Of a DNA stretch of 64,000 nt, positions 1-7,816 are shown one piece after another (positions within the stretch are counted from its first letter, which is position 1; each line of letters begins with the position of its first letter). The notes under the pieces were generated by a model. It was given only the letters and a program-made list of their open reading frames with translations. It was not told the origin of the DNA and did not search any database. The position numbers and the translations under genes are program-made. The DNA comes from Erysipelotrichaceae bacterium OPF54 (GTDB taxonomy: Bacteria > Bacillota_I > Bacilli_A > Erysipelotrichales > Erysipelotrichaceae), in NCBI GenBank assembly GCA_022834735.1, contig BQKD01000001.1:3015659-3079658 (forward strand), written 5' to 3'.

Positions 1-794
1 TCAACATCCCGAATCAAATCTTTATAATCTTGATGCGTGTATGTTCCATCTTCAAACTGTTCCGGTTCTAAAAACCATGTATAGTTATCACTGTTTTTAG
101 CAATTTCATACATGTCTTTTATGATTTTTCCAAATTTGCTTATATCTATCTTTTTGTGTTTCTGCTTTTCAGCAGTTCTTCTTACTGCTTCCTCTTTATC
201 TTGCGACAATATCTCTAAATATTCCTGATTTGTTGTCCCCTGAGCAAGCGTCATTTTTTCTTGAAACGATAAAGCGTCTATGGATAATCCATCATTTAAT
301 TTTTTAATCGCCTCACGATAAATCCATTCTTTACACTTTCTCTCCAACTTTTTAAAATCACAAAAATAATGCCCGAGTTTTGCACGATTTCTTTGAACGG
401 TAAAATAAACGGAACGAGCTTTCGCTTGTATCGCTTCACTGTGTTCTACACAAAAATTAAGCTCTTTGCTCATTAAAAAGCGATAATCATTATCTTGCTC
501 TCTCCATAGTCGTTTTAATTCGATCTCCGAATCCGGGACTGGGAACATAAATGAAAAACGAAGACTTCCTACAGGAAAACCGCCCACTTGAATCAAATAG
601 TTACTTTGCACCTCTCTATTGAAAGATGAAACAGGCACATAATACTTCATTCCATTTATTTTAAAAATGACTCCACACAAGAATTTCTGGTGGGAGTCAT
701 ATACAATATTTGGCACTTTCGGATCAAATTGCTTTAAATACTCTATGTAGTCAATATTCACATCATAAAATCCAATTTTATTATTTCTCTTCAT
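1..794 (-). CDS. ToxN/AbiQ-like type III toxin (endoribonuclease), 3' end cut by window edge
   Basis: At least 264 codons are present and the frame is still open at base 1. The N-terminal 140 residues fit the ToxN/AbiQ/CptN fold: a KIGFYDVNIDYIEYLKQFD opening, a VPNI segment, a KINGMKYYVPVSS strand, a LRFSFMFPVPDSEI strand and a DYRFLMSKELNFC helix followed by a helix rich in S/K/A. In that family the protein is a sequence-specific RNase held inactive by an RNA antitoxin encoded just upstream. The family is usually about 170-200 aa, so the extra C-terminal part (residues about 145-264, helical and charged) is an extension. The start is ATG at 794, with AAAGGA 7 nt upstream. A terminator and a structured RNA lie directly upstream, as in known type III systems. 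Family assignment is from motif memory, not a search. Confidence 0.7.
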   Translation of the reverse strand, partial: MKRNNKIGFYDVNIDYIEYLKQFDPKVPNIVYDSHQKFLCGVIFKINGMKYYVPVSSFNREVQSNYLIQVGGFPVGSLRFSFMFPVPDSEIELKRLWREQDNDYRFLMSKELNFCVEHSEAIQAKARSVYFTVQRNRAKLGHYFCDFKKLERKCKEWIYREAIKKLNDGLSIDALSFQEKMTLAQGTTNQEYLEILSQDKEEAVRRTAEKQKHKKIDISKFGKIIKDMYEIAKNSDNYTWFLEPEQFEDGTYTHQDYKDLIRDV

Positions 795-814
795 AAATAA
801 ATCCTTTCAACATC

Positions 815-845
815 AAAAAAAGAGCCACACATTTCTGTATGACTC
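815..845 (-). terminator. Terminator between RNA antitoxin candidate and toxin
   Basis: On the minus strand a 10-bp stem (GAGTCATACA / TGTGTGGCTC) is closed by a GAAA tetraloop and followed by seven T residues. It sits 20 nt before the toxin start codon. In type III toxin-antitoxin loci a leaky terminator in this position sets the RNA:toxin ratio. Confidence 0.85.
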
Positions 846-1023
846 CATGTTTTTTTGCCTTGCAATTCCATCACCGCTTTTAAACGAGCTGGCACCGTCA
901 TTTTGTCAGAACCTTTGATGGACAAGGAACTTTAACCTTGAATTACAAATCTCATTTTCATGTTTCCATGTCTGACCCGGCTGAGAAACACCATACACCG
1001 TGCGGAGAACAACTTTATTCCGC
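815..1023 (-). ncRNA. Candidate structured antitoxin RNA upstream of toxin
   Basis: About 200 nt of non-coding sequence lies between a good promoter and the terminator. On the minus strand it contains several hairpins: GCGGA/TCCGC near the 5' end, CATG-GAAA-CATG inside a TTTCTCA/TGAGA stem, and CAAGG/CCTTG. A GTCAGA in the loop region can pair with TCTGAC about 60 nt downstream, giving a pseudoknot-like arrangement. I could not find the 35-45 nt tandem repeats that mark ToxI, AntiQ or CptI. It is therefore either a divergent antitoxin RNA or an unrelated structured leader. Its role is inferred only from position. Confidence 0.5.
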
Positions 1024-1029
1024 ATCCAT

Positions 1030-1058
1030 AATATAGCACATTTTAATCTTTTTTTCAA
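1030..1058 (-). promoter_or_regulatory. Sigma-70 promoter for the antitoxin RNA and toxin
   Basis: On the minus strand there is TTGAAA (1053-1058), a 17-nt spacer and TATATT (1030-1035). The predicted transcription start is near 1023. It overlaps nothing coding and reads toward the structured RNA and the toxin. Confidence 0.75.
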
Positions 1059-1072
1059 TATCTAGCACACAT

Positions 1073-1366
1073 TTAATCCATTTCGTAATCATCCTCAACT
1101 TCCTCATATCCCAATGAACCTTCCAATTGAATTTTTTGAAGTTCGTTTAATAAGGCTGGAAAATCAATTGTTTCTTTGTCAACTCTATCAAGAAAACAAC
1201 CGAATGTAGATATAACGGCATTGTCCGCTGTATCAGTTATCATCTTATCTCTATTCGGATCCTCACAGATAAATTTTGCAAGTGCTGGAATATTTTTAGA
1301 ATCCAACTCTACAGGTTTATCGTGATACCCATTTTGAAGAAAGATATATCCATATAATTTTGCCAT
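1073..1366 (-). CDS. Hypothetical 97-aa element protein with EDDYEMD tail
   Basis: I do not recognise the family. The sequence begins MAKLYGYIFLQNGYHDKPVELD, is soluble, has no signal peptide or membrane segment, and has an acidic C-terminal third ending EEVEDDYEMD. That ending recurs in three neighbouring, otherwise unrelated genes. A GAGAGGGTAAGAGT ribosome binding site precedes the ATG at 1366. The gene is 27 nt downstream of the 158-aa gene and probably in the same transcript. A regulatory or structural role on a conjugative element is possible but not shown. Confidence 0.8.
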   Translation of the reverse strand: MAKLYGYIFLQNGYHDKPVELDSKNIPALAKFICEDPNRDKMITDTADNAVISTFGCFLDRVDKETIDFPALLNELQKIQLEGSLGYEEVEDDYEMD

Positions 1367-1393
1367 TACTCTTACCCTCTCTTTCTCTAAAAA

Positions 1394-1870
1394 TCAATCC
1401 ATTTCGTAGTCCTCTTCCGCTTCCAAACTTTCTTGAATACTTTCATCATTACTAGGTAACTGCTTACAGCAAACTTCACATCCAGAATCTAATGTAATGT
1501 TGTCAATGATTTCTTTTTCTTCTTTATTCATATTGTCATAAACATATTGAGTTGCGTTATATTCATATTCAGTTAAATATGAATAGGATTTTAGAAATTC
1601 ACATTTAGATAATTTAGTAAAATCATACATCTTTGCCTTATCATCAATAAAAGAAATTTGTTTATTTATTTCTTCTATTCTGCTAAGCAATTGTTCAGTT
1701 GCACCTAAAGACTTTAATGTTTGAATAGTTTCTGAAATGCCATCAATTTTACACCTACTATCTATAAAAGCATTTAATAAATTTATATCTTCTTGATATT
1801 CCCTAACTACTATCCTTAACCTTCTAATTTCTTTAATTGCTTCATTATAATAATTTTCATAATCATCCAT
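1394..1870 (-). CDS. Hypothetical 158-aa coiled-coil protein with EEDYEMD tail
   Basis: I do not recognise the family. Residues about 5-85 are heptad-like and likely form a coiled coil (IRRLRIVVREYQEDINLL, then a second helix with LLSRIEEINKQ). The middle is rich in Tyr. A CEVCC cluster near residue 132 could bind metal or form disulfides. The protein ends EEDYEMD. The DNA encoding that tail and stop is almost base-for-base the same as in the 320-aa gene downstream of 1970. AAAGGAGAAAATAAAGT before the ATG at 1870 is a strong ribosome binding site. Confidence 0.8.
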   Translation of the reverse strand: MDDYENYYNEAIKEIRRLRIVVREYQEDINLLNAFIDSRCKIDGISETIQTLKSLGATEQLLSRIEEINKQISFIDDKAKMYDFTKLSKCEFLKSYSYLTEYEYNATQYVYDNMNKEEKEIIDNITLDSGCEVCCKQLPSNDESIQESLEAEEDYEMD

Positions 1871-1947
1871 ACTTTATTTTCTCCTTTAAAATTCATCTGT
1901 TCTAAAATAGCTTTAATCTCTTCCTCTGTCATTTTGTATGTTCTCAT

Positions 1948-1968
1948 AAAAGGAACTCAGTTCCTTTT
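1948..1968 (-). terminator. Perfect palindrome after the 320-aa gene
   Basis: A 21-nt perfect inverted repeat, AAAAGGAACT-C-AGTTCCTTTT, ends 1 nt from the stop codon at 1970. A T-tail of only four makes it a weak terminator. A near copy is at 3146-3168, so it may instead be a repeated element-specific site. Confidence 0.5.
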
Positions 1969-1969
1969 A

Positions 1970-2908
1970 TCAATCCATTTCGTAGTCCTCTTCTATTTGA
2001 AGACCATTTTGCAAATTTTCATCATTTAAAATTTCCATTGATTCTGCAAACGTTTCTAATACTTTTCTTTCATTTGCACCTAAGCTGTCCGCCATCTCCA
2101 TCATATTTTCATCTTTTATAATTCCGGCAGTCTTAGCCATAACACCTAATCCGGCGGTTAAAATATCCGGGCTTCCTTGAATGACGTCTTCCAACGAATT
2201 TAAAAACGGATCGCCAAAACCATGTTCTTTTTGTGGATTGCACTTTATTACAGATGGATCATGCACTTCGATTTTTACTCTTGATTCTTGAATCCGTGAA
2301 ATATCTTTGGTATCGCCTCTACTGTTTGCTATTTCAAGTGCTCGTTCTTTCATCTTGTCAAATTCTAAAGCATTGAAATAGTTATTCTTCGATATATTCG
2401 GATTATAGAAATTCTCAATAAAGTAACCTGTTCCACCGTGATTATGACCTAAGCCAAAAGTGACAATCGCATATCGTGGTTCTGACGCTCGCTCATATAT
2501 CACTCCATCAATCATGATATACTGATTCATCGTTTCTTCCAAAAACTTCATTGCATCTTCTTTTGAATGAAAACTGCTTCCCTTGTAAAGCTCATGGTTG
2601 ATTTTCTTTTCTAAGTCATCTCTAACCGATTTTCGCAATATCAAAGCACCTTGTCGTTCCCACATTTCAACATACAGGTTTTCTTTGTCTGTTATATAAT
2701 CTGTCGAAGTAATTCCATATTCGCCTTCACCATCAGCACCTAAGCGAGATTGATAATCATGCACCGTAAGAGCTAGAGAAAAATCAGAACGGGATTTCTC
2801 CTTTAATTCTGTTTGGACAACTTCTTTAACTTGTCGTTTCCGTGGAATACGATGCCTTTTACTCGGCAAATATTCCTCTTCATAAACAATAACTGCATCC
2901 AATTTCAT
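1970..2908 (-). CDS. Hypothetical 312-aa element protein with EEDYEMD tail
   Basis: I do not recognise the family. I chose the internal ATG at 2908 because AAAGGGGAATTGTA precedes it. The longer frame to 2932 has no ribosome binding site. Visible features are a basic segment near the N-terminus (SKRHRIPRKRQVK), a mixed alpha/beta middle with FGLGHNHGGTGYF around residue 150-165, and an acidic C-terminus ending EEDYEMD. There is no signal peptide. It lies downstream of a GAAA-loop terminator and upstream of the 158-aa gene. The His/Gly-rich FGLGHNHGGTGYF loop could be a binding or catalytic site, but that is a guess. Confidence 0.8.
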   Translation of the reverse strand: MKLDAVIVYEEEYLPSKRHRIPRKRQVKEVVQTELKEKSRSDFSLALTVHDYQSRLGADGEGEYGITSTDYITDKENLYVEMWERQGALILRKSVRDDLEKKINHELYKGSSFHSKEDAMKFLEETMNQYIMIDGVIYERASEPRYAIVTFGLGHNHGGTGYFIENFYNPNISKNNYFNALEFDKMKERALEIANSRGDTKDISRIQESRVKIEVHDPSVIKCNPQKEHGFGDPFLNSLEDVIQGSPDILTAGLGVMAKTAGIIKDENMMEMADSLGANERKVLETFAESMEILNDENLQNGLQIEEDYEMD

Positions 2909-2991
2909 TACAATTCCCCTTTCTTTAATCAAATGATTGCTGTCTAAAATTGGTTCTTCAATGTAAACTTTAAAAACTTTTCCTTAACCAC

Positions 2992-3021
2992 AAAAAAAGA
3001 CCATCCATTTCTGAATGATCT
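2992..3021 (-). terminator. GAAA-tetraloop terminator upstream of 312-aa gene
   Basis: Minus-strand stem AGATCATTCA / TGGATGGTCT with a GAAA loop, followed by six or more T. It has the same architecture and the same internal T-G wobble as the terminator before the toxin. It would end a transcript coming from about 3.1-3.5 kb. Confidence 0.8.
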
Positions 3022-3268
3022 TTTAATGTGGGGAACTTCTCTTTAAACAAACGATTTTCTATCCCCTTAATCAATGTTTGAGGAGAATATGAACATGAAA
3101 AAACGGCTTCTTAGTACACTTTATCTACTGTTCCCCCCTTATTGCAAAAAGGAACTGAGTTCCCTTTTGTTAAGAATAATTGGTTACTGCATTATAATTA
3201 TTCCATGTTATCATTTTAGCATGTTTTGTTGTGCAATGAAAGTGCAACAGATTCAAAAACAACTCTTT
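3022..3268. other. Gene-poor AT-rich stretch
   Basis: I see no convincing gene on either strand. It holds an imperfect copy (3146-3168) of the AGGAACTcAGTTCC palindrome found at 1948. A possible plus-strand frame from 3074 has poor composition and no homolog that I recognise. Confidence 0.5.
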
Positions 3269-3469
3269 TCAAGCGTTGTTTTCTTGCTCCTCATTTTCCC
3301 TTCCCGATGCCGCATACAACATGGCAACGACTTCTGGTATGGCTTGCCATCCGGTCGAAAAGAGAACCTTTCCCAAGTCACGGTAGATTGATGTTTCAAA
3401 CAACAATTCTTCGTTTCCACATGATTCATCATGCAAGGCGACACTTGCAATCGGTACGGGAACAAGCAT
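3269..3469 (-). CDS. Small hypothetical protein (66 aa) beside oriT-like repeats
   Basis: The reading frame looks like real protein, with balanced composition and an acidic tail. Segments include VASVALHDESCGNEELLFE-like sequence, then LGKVLFSTGWQAIPEVVA and a C-terminal GRENEEQENN. An ATG at 3469 or a GTG at 3484 could start it. The GTG version begins inside an inverted repeat, so I prefer the ATG. No family is recognised. Its 5' end abuts a run of inverted repeats that may be a transfer origin, so an auxiliary transfer role is possible. Confidence is moderate because an overlapping frame on the same strand is also open. Confidence 0.45.
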   Translation of the reverse strand: MLVPVPIASVALHDESCGNEELLFETSIYRDLGKVLFSTGWQAIPEVVAMLYAASGRENEEQENNA

Positions 3470-3580
3470 GGTGTGGATACACACCTTTTGCTTGTTAGGG
3501 GATACCCCTAAGACCCTTTATCGTAGAAATTCAGTTTCCTGAATTTCCAATTTTTAGGCTCATTTCTTTTCAGAAATGAA
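3470..3580. other. Cluster of inverted repeats, candidate oriT
   Basis: Four perfect or near-perfect inverted repeats follow each other. They are GGTGTG-GATA-CACACC (3470-3485), TTAGGGG-ATA-CCCCTAA (3495-3511), GAAATTCAG-TTTC-CTGAATTTC (about 3526-3547) and TCATTTC-ttttca-GAAATGA (about 3559-3578). Such an array, next to a non-coding gap in a conjugative element, is typical of a relaxase recognition region. No relaxase gene is inside the window, so the assignment is inference. Confidence 0.4.
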
Positions 3581-3657
3581 CCAAGTATAAGTAAGTTTTT
3601 TCTCTCCTGCATCCTGCTTTCTCCTCTCGTTTTGCTTGTGTCTTTTGATAAACTTCA

Positions 3658-4206
3658 TCATTGATATTTCCAGTTATCAATGTTTTTCCGATGCTTTCCA
3701 CCGCCTTTTTGAATGTTGTATGAGTCTGTAGAACGAAACGCCCGAATCAAATTCTTCTCCATACGGTTCATATAGGATGGCTGGCATCGTTGGAACGTGA
3801 AGTAAATAAACTTCCCTTTTTGATAATCACGGAAGACGTTTTTATTGCCACTTCCGGTTAAGTGCTGCTTCATTCTTTTGGATAAATTGAGTGATTGCCC
3901 AATATAAATATCATCAAACTTTTTGTAATTTTCATCGCAAACAGGAAAAGAAAAAATCAGGATGACATAACACCCTGATTTTGAAAACTCTCCATTTTTA
4001 TAGATGGGATTCTTGCTTTTTAGAAAGCGATTCGCTTCGATAAAGCGACTTGATAAAACCTTATCTCTAATCTTCTTGTCTTTGATAAAGCGAAAAATAA
4101 GAACGAAAGTCATGAACAAAAAGAGAAACACGAAGACGATTTCACACATCAATTTTCCATCCAAAACAGTAAAATAATGATAGATTTTTTCAAGCATCAT
4201 ATTCAT
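3658..4206 (-). CDS. Membrane-anchored GIY-YIG nuclease-domain protein
   Basis: Residues about 20-42 form one transmembrane helix (CEIVFVFLFLFMTFVLIF). After a basic linker, residues about 77-175 form a GIY-YIG domain. The GIY strand appears as GCYVI and the YIG strand as DDIYIGQS. The catalytic-type Arg is in LSKRMKQHL, and the Glu/Asn end region is MEKNLIRAF followed by YNIQKGG. GIY-YIG enzymes cut DNA, and tethering to the membrane is unusual. The start overlaps the methyltransferase gene's stop region by 17 nt, so the two are probably translationally coupled. It may act on transferred or incoming DNA at the envelope. That function is inferred. Confidence 0.75.
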   Translation of the reverse strand: MNMMLEKIYHYFTVLDGKLMCEIVFVFLFLFMTFVLIFRFIKDKKIRDKVLSSRFIEANRFLKSKNPIYKNGEFSKSGCYVILIFSFPVCDENYKKFDDIYIGQSLNLSKRMKQHLTGSGNKNVFRDYQKGKFIYFTFQRCQPSYMNRMEKNLIRAFRSTDSYNIQKGGGKHRKNIDNWKYQ

Positions 4207-5284
4207 AATCGTCTTCCTCTATCGTGTTTTCCGACTCAAAATTTTCATACGCAACATCCAGTTTCCCATCCGTTTTCTGTAGATTTTCTTCCACATTCTC
4301 TTTCATTTTAGCAAACATTTCTTCCGACTTTTCAATCACAATGGAGTTTCTTTTGGTATTGGTACAAGCGATTGCGAAGTTCCCGGAACCACCGAATTGA
4401 TCGAGTAAAAGTTCATCTGGAAGCGAAATATATTCAATAATGGATTCCAATAACTCCACCGGTTTTTCGGCTTCCATGACCTTATCCTTGCTGTTTTTTG
4501 GTTGAAAATCAAACGCTTTAGGGAGCATTCCCGACGTTCCTTTCATGTAACAAACATCCAGTCCATTCGCTAAAAGAACATCTTTCACTTGATAGGAAGA
4601 CAAGCCTTTCACGTCAATTCCATGTTCTGTAGCAAGCTGAATATTCTTCTTAGCGTCCAGTTTTAAACTCCTCGGTTCTCCTTTAGAAAAGATCATAACG
4701 TCTTCTGTATTGTGTGCTTTTCTACCGGTATTCGATACAAAATTGCCTTTTACCCATGGCACTTTGGCAAAATATTTGAACCCATTTTTAACCGCCATCT
4801 GCTTAATTTCGTATAGATATTGATAGTTTACTTCGTTCTCTTCCGGTAAAAATTCGATGCAAAAAGCTCCATCTTTTAGCACTCGCATCTTCTCCTTAAA
4901 ATCTTGTTCTGTGTATTTGAAAAGCTCATATTGAGCAAACTTTCGATTGCCACCGGTCAATGATTTGGACAGATCGTAAGGATGATCCGTCACAATTCCA
5001 TCAATGGATTTGTCCTTGATGAACGACAGATCACGCCCATTTCCGTTAATTAAAAGGCAAGTAGTCAGCTTGCCTTCTAATTGTTTTTCAACTTTATAAA
5101 CGCCCCTAGCAACACGCCTAAAGATACCTCTGTCAATTCCTTCATAGATTCTGGCACGGATAGATTCGTCATTGACTTGCATGTTTTTATTGACCTTCAC
5201 AAGCTCTGTTGCTTCTTTTAACGTGAATTTTTCATCGTCCATGAAGTAATCAAACAAACTAAATTGGATAGTATCAAGACTCAT
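4190..5284 (-). CDS. DNA methyltransferase (beta-class order, DHPY motif), EDDYEYD tail
   Basis: Residues 20-65 look like a winged-helix or HTH segment (RARIYEGIDRGIFRRVARGVYK). The methyltransferase part has motif IV written as TDHPYDL near residue 100, where most N6-adenine/N4-cytosine enzymes have DPPY. Motif I follows as DQFGGSGNFAIAC near residue 295. Motif IV before motif I is the beta-class order. A KPVELLESIIEY helix precedes motif I, as in the family. The protein ends IEEDDYEYDA, related to the EEDYEMD tail of nearby genes. There is no restriction enzyme alongside, so it is probably an orphan or anti-restriction modification enzyme. GAAAGGATACCGAAA precedes the ATG, and the start overlaps the upstream gene by 11 nt. 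Confidence 0.8.
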   Translation of the reverse strand: MSLDTIQFSLFDYFMDDEKFTLKEATELVKVNKNMQVNDESIRARIYEGIDRGIFRRVARGVYKVEKQLEGKLTTCLLINGNGRDLSFIKDKSIDGIVTDHPYDLSKSLTGGNRKFAQYELFKYTEQDFKEKMRVLKDGAFCIEFLPEENEVNYQYLYEIKQMAVKNGFKYFAKVPWVKGNFVSNTGRKAHNTEDVMIFSKGEPRSLKLDAKKNIQLATEHGIDVKGLSSYQVKDVLLANGLDVCYMKGTSGMLPKAFDFQPKNSKDKVMEAEKPVELLESIIEYISLPDELLLDQFGGSGNFAIACTNTKRNSIVIEKSEEMFAKMKENVEENLQKTDGKLDVAYENFESENTIEEDDYEYDA

Positions 5285-6008
5285 TTTCGGTATCCTTTCT
5301 ATCTGTAGAAGGAGAAAAAGCGATTGGATATTTCTCTTCTAAATCGAGAAAAGTTTGATAAATCTTTGCACACTTTTGCGGATTTTTATTGATAACGGCG
5401 TCCTCAATTCCATTAAATAAAGTCCACCACTCACCTTCGTTTAAAGGAAATCTACGTTGAAATTCTTCAACATCCACTTCCACTTTATTTGAAGTGATCG
5501 CCTCTTTAACTCTAAGGTTAGTACACAGATAGTAAATGAGTAATCCCAATTCCAATTCCGAATTTTCGTCAAATTCATAGTCAAAAGTGATGCTCCAATC
5601 GTATTCAGAAGCCACACAGGTAAACTCTGTTTCGTCCTCATGATCGCTCATATAATCAATAAGAAGCGGATTCATAATTGGTTCTTTTTCAAGTATATCT
5701 TTCTTATGTTCGGCTTTAATAGCCTCTACTAAATCGCCAAATAGGTAACTTCCATCTTCGTTCTTCACACCCCATTTTTGACTTAAATAATTTAAAAAGC
5801 CGGCATCTTCAACGTTCAAATCATTCAAATTGATTGAATGATTTTCCAAGAATTTTAGAATCATTCCATCTTTACAAATTGGTTTATCTTCATCAAAAAG
5901 AACACCAATCGTCGTTCCGTTTTGATTGATAATTGCACAAGATAATTCGTTCAAATTCATTTTCTCTAAGATCGTATTTAATCCTTTTTCCAATTTTGTC
6001 GCACTCAT
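5274..6008 (-). CDS. Hypothetical 244-aa element protein
   Basis: I do not recognise the family. The start is the ATG at 6008 (MSATKLEKGL), preceded by GGAGGGAATGTAAA. A longer frame from 6035 runs into the upstream gene. It is an acidic, soluble alpha/beta protein with no signal or membrane segment. The Asp/Glu-rich middle (DYMSDHEDETEF and FDYEFDENSELELG) alternates with hydrophobic helices, which could mimic DNA. DNA mimicry is a known strategy of anti-restriction proteins, but this is only suggestive. It overlaps the methyltransferase gene at its 3' end. Confidence 0.8.
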   Translation of the reverse strand: MSATKLEKGLNTILEKMNLNELSCAIINQNGTTIGVLFDEDKPICKDGMILKFLENHSINLNDLNVEDAGFLNYLSQKWGVKNEDGSYLFGDLVEAIKAEHKKDILEKEPIMNPLLIDYMSDHEDETEFTCVASEYDWSITFDYEFDENSELELGLLIYYLCTNLRVKEAITSNKVEVDVEEFQRRFPLNEGEWWTLFNGIEDAVINKNPQKCAKIYQTFLDLEEKYPIAFSPSTDRKDTENES

Positions 6009-6009
6009 T

Positions 6010-7812
6010 TTACATTCCCTCCGCAAGTTCTTCATCCATGTTAAACAATGTTAAGTTCCCATTCGTATCCTCTTCAAGATCGGGATAATCAATCTCAGCG
6101 GAAGATTTTAAAGGCAATGTGTCTTCCTTTGGAAGCTCCATAATAAATTCATGTAAAAGATTTTTTTCTCTCAATTCACGAATATATTCATCCATACATT
6201 GGTTGATTATTTGTCTTTCTTCTCCCTCTGGATAAGCATGAATCAGTTTCATGTTTCCGTCATCATCCATCAGATAATCGACAGCAGAATTAGCGTGACC
6301 GCATAAATAATCGCTTCTATTTTCTAACTTATCCATGATATAACAAGCAAAAGAACGGGCAAACATTTCAACGTCAGACGCCCAATATCCATACGTATCT
6401 TTGCTGTAAGTGCCATCAAATATTTTAGAATTTTCAAAAAAATCCGTCTTAGCCGTATACGTTTCTCCATCCTTTTCAACTTTCTTATATTTCATTTTTT
6501 CCATCAAATTCTTTAATGATTTTGGACATTTTTCCGAATAACTAAACTCTGATGCAAAGGTTCTTCCCTTTAAAAAAAAGCCTAATTTCTTTCCGATATA
6601 ATCATCTAGTGCATGTCCCCATTCATGAGCAAGGTTTCCTGCACCATTTTCTCTTGTTAAATTGATTTCTACGTTCATTGCGTCGTAATGAGCACTCGCC
6701 GCATTCTTTCCACCATTGCCGGATGTTGCAAAACCCAACTGCAATTCACCTTCAAAGCCAATATTTGTTGGATCTATTTGAAGTACCCGACTCAAATCCA
6801 TAAGTGCATCATACCCTAAGTTGGTTACTTCTTTCCGTTCATATTGCGGAACGGAGTTACCATAATCATTACCGCCAAACTGAAATGTATCTTTTAATTC
6901 CATCGACGAAATGTTTTTTCCTTGACGATAACTAACGCCATTTCTAACGACATGCTCTAATTGTGGTGGAACAAATCGCTTTTTCTTTGATGTTTTTGAA
7001 GCTCTTTTTGTTCCTTGTTTATCCGGTGCATGGTCGATGATATATTGCTCACAATCCCGATAATGTTCAAAATTATTTGCGATAAACGTTCTTCCCTGTA
7101 GGATAAAAAAGGTATCATCTTTCCAATTTTTTTCATCCGCAAAGTCGCCTTTCGGATAAAAATATCTTGTTCCCCCAAACCTTTTTATCTTCATACACTG
7201 ATTTCCATTTTCCATTTTTTCAAAGATGGAATCCTTTTTGCTGTAAGGAAGAACCTCATATTGAGAAAGAAGTATTTGTTTATCGGAATAACAAAACTGC
7301 TTCTTTTTTATCTCATAATCAATTGTTTCCCATCTTCCAATCTGTAAAGCTCTCAACAATTTATTTGGAAAAAATCCCTCTGCTTCATCTTTGACTTTCA
7401 CATAGTGATAGTAACCTAAAGGTTCAATATACTTTGGTGAAACCACATCCGGATAAAATCTTTCTGCGTCATAATCGTTATGAAGTTTCATCGTTTCTTC
7501 TTTAAAAAAAGTCACAAAGCTGGTGTAGTCTTTACATATTTTTTCAATTTCATCCGCTGACGCATTATAAGGAAAAGTCGGTTGAGCAGGTAACGAATCT
7601 CGAATTTTTTTCATATAATACGCAACACGAATCGGTAATCCTGATGCTACCAACTCTTCATAATTCGGTTTTTTCCAGATGTTATTTTTCTTGACGAATT
7701 GATATTTTTCTTTCAAATTCAGTTCGTCCAAGTCTTCCAATGTTAGACCACTACTCTTCCAACGATACTTTTTCGCCCCACCTAACGGTTTTCCGACGGC
7801 TTCATATCTCAT
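6010..7812 (-). CDS. LPD1-type polyvalent protein with HEWGH zincin-like motif
   Basis: This 600-aa protein is typical of conjugative elements. The N-terminal half is largely helical with Lys-rich linkers. The C-terminal half has EGELQLGFATSGNGG, then AHEWGHALDDYIG around residue 397-409 and a second acidic region CGHANSAVDYLMDDD. The HEWGH motif with downstream acidic residues fits the LPD1 metallopeptidase-like domain of 'large polyvalent' proteins injected or carried by phages and plasmids. The protein is cytosolic, with no signal peptide. The ribosome binding site AAAGGGGAATAGATTT precedes the ATG. The likely role is in establishment or host-defence handling after transfer (inference from the family). 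Confidence 0.75.
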   Translation of the reverse strand: MRYEAVGKPLGGAKKYRWKSSGLTLEDLDELNLKEKYQFVKKNNIWKKPNYEELVASGLPIRVAYYMKKIRDSLPAQPTFPYNASADEIEKICKDYTSFVTFFKEETMKLHNDYDAERFYPDVVSPKYIEPLGYYHYVKVKDEAEGFFPNKLLRALQIGRWETIDYEIKKKQFCYSDKQILLSQYEVLPYSKKDSIFEKMENGNQCMKIKRFGGTRYFYPKGDFADEKNWKDDTFFILQGRTFIANNFEHYRDCEQYIIDHAPDKQGTKRASKTSKKKRFVPPQLEHVVRNGVSYRQGKNISSMELKDTFQFGGNDYGNSVPQYERKEVTNLGYDALMDLSRVLQIDPTNIGFEGELQLGFATSGNGGKNAASAHYDAMNVEINLTRENGAGNLAHEWGHALDDYIGKKLGFFLKGRTFASEFSYSEKCPKSLKNLMEKMKYKKVEKDGETYTAKTDFFENSKIFDGTYSKDTYGYWASDVEMFARSFACYIMDKLENRSDYLCGHANSAVDYLMDDDGNMKLIHAYPEGEERQIINQCMDEYIRELREKNLLHEFIMELPKEDTLPLKSSAEIDYPDLEEDTNGNLTLFNMDEELAEGM

Positions 7813-7816
7813 AAAT

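Noticed and set aside
1816-1947. 43-codon minus-strand frame (MRTYKMTEEEIKAIL start) before the 158-aa gene
   Set aside because: It looks protein-like at first but has no ribosome binding site, abuts a palindrome, and its second half only shadows the 158-aa gene.
3074-3391. Plus-strand frame of 105 codons
   Set aside because: Good ribosome binding site, but the product is a Cys/Leu/Ile-rich string from AT-rich sequence, and a better minus-strand frame overlaps it.
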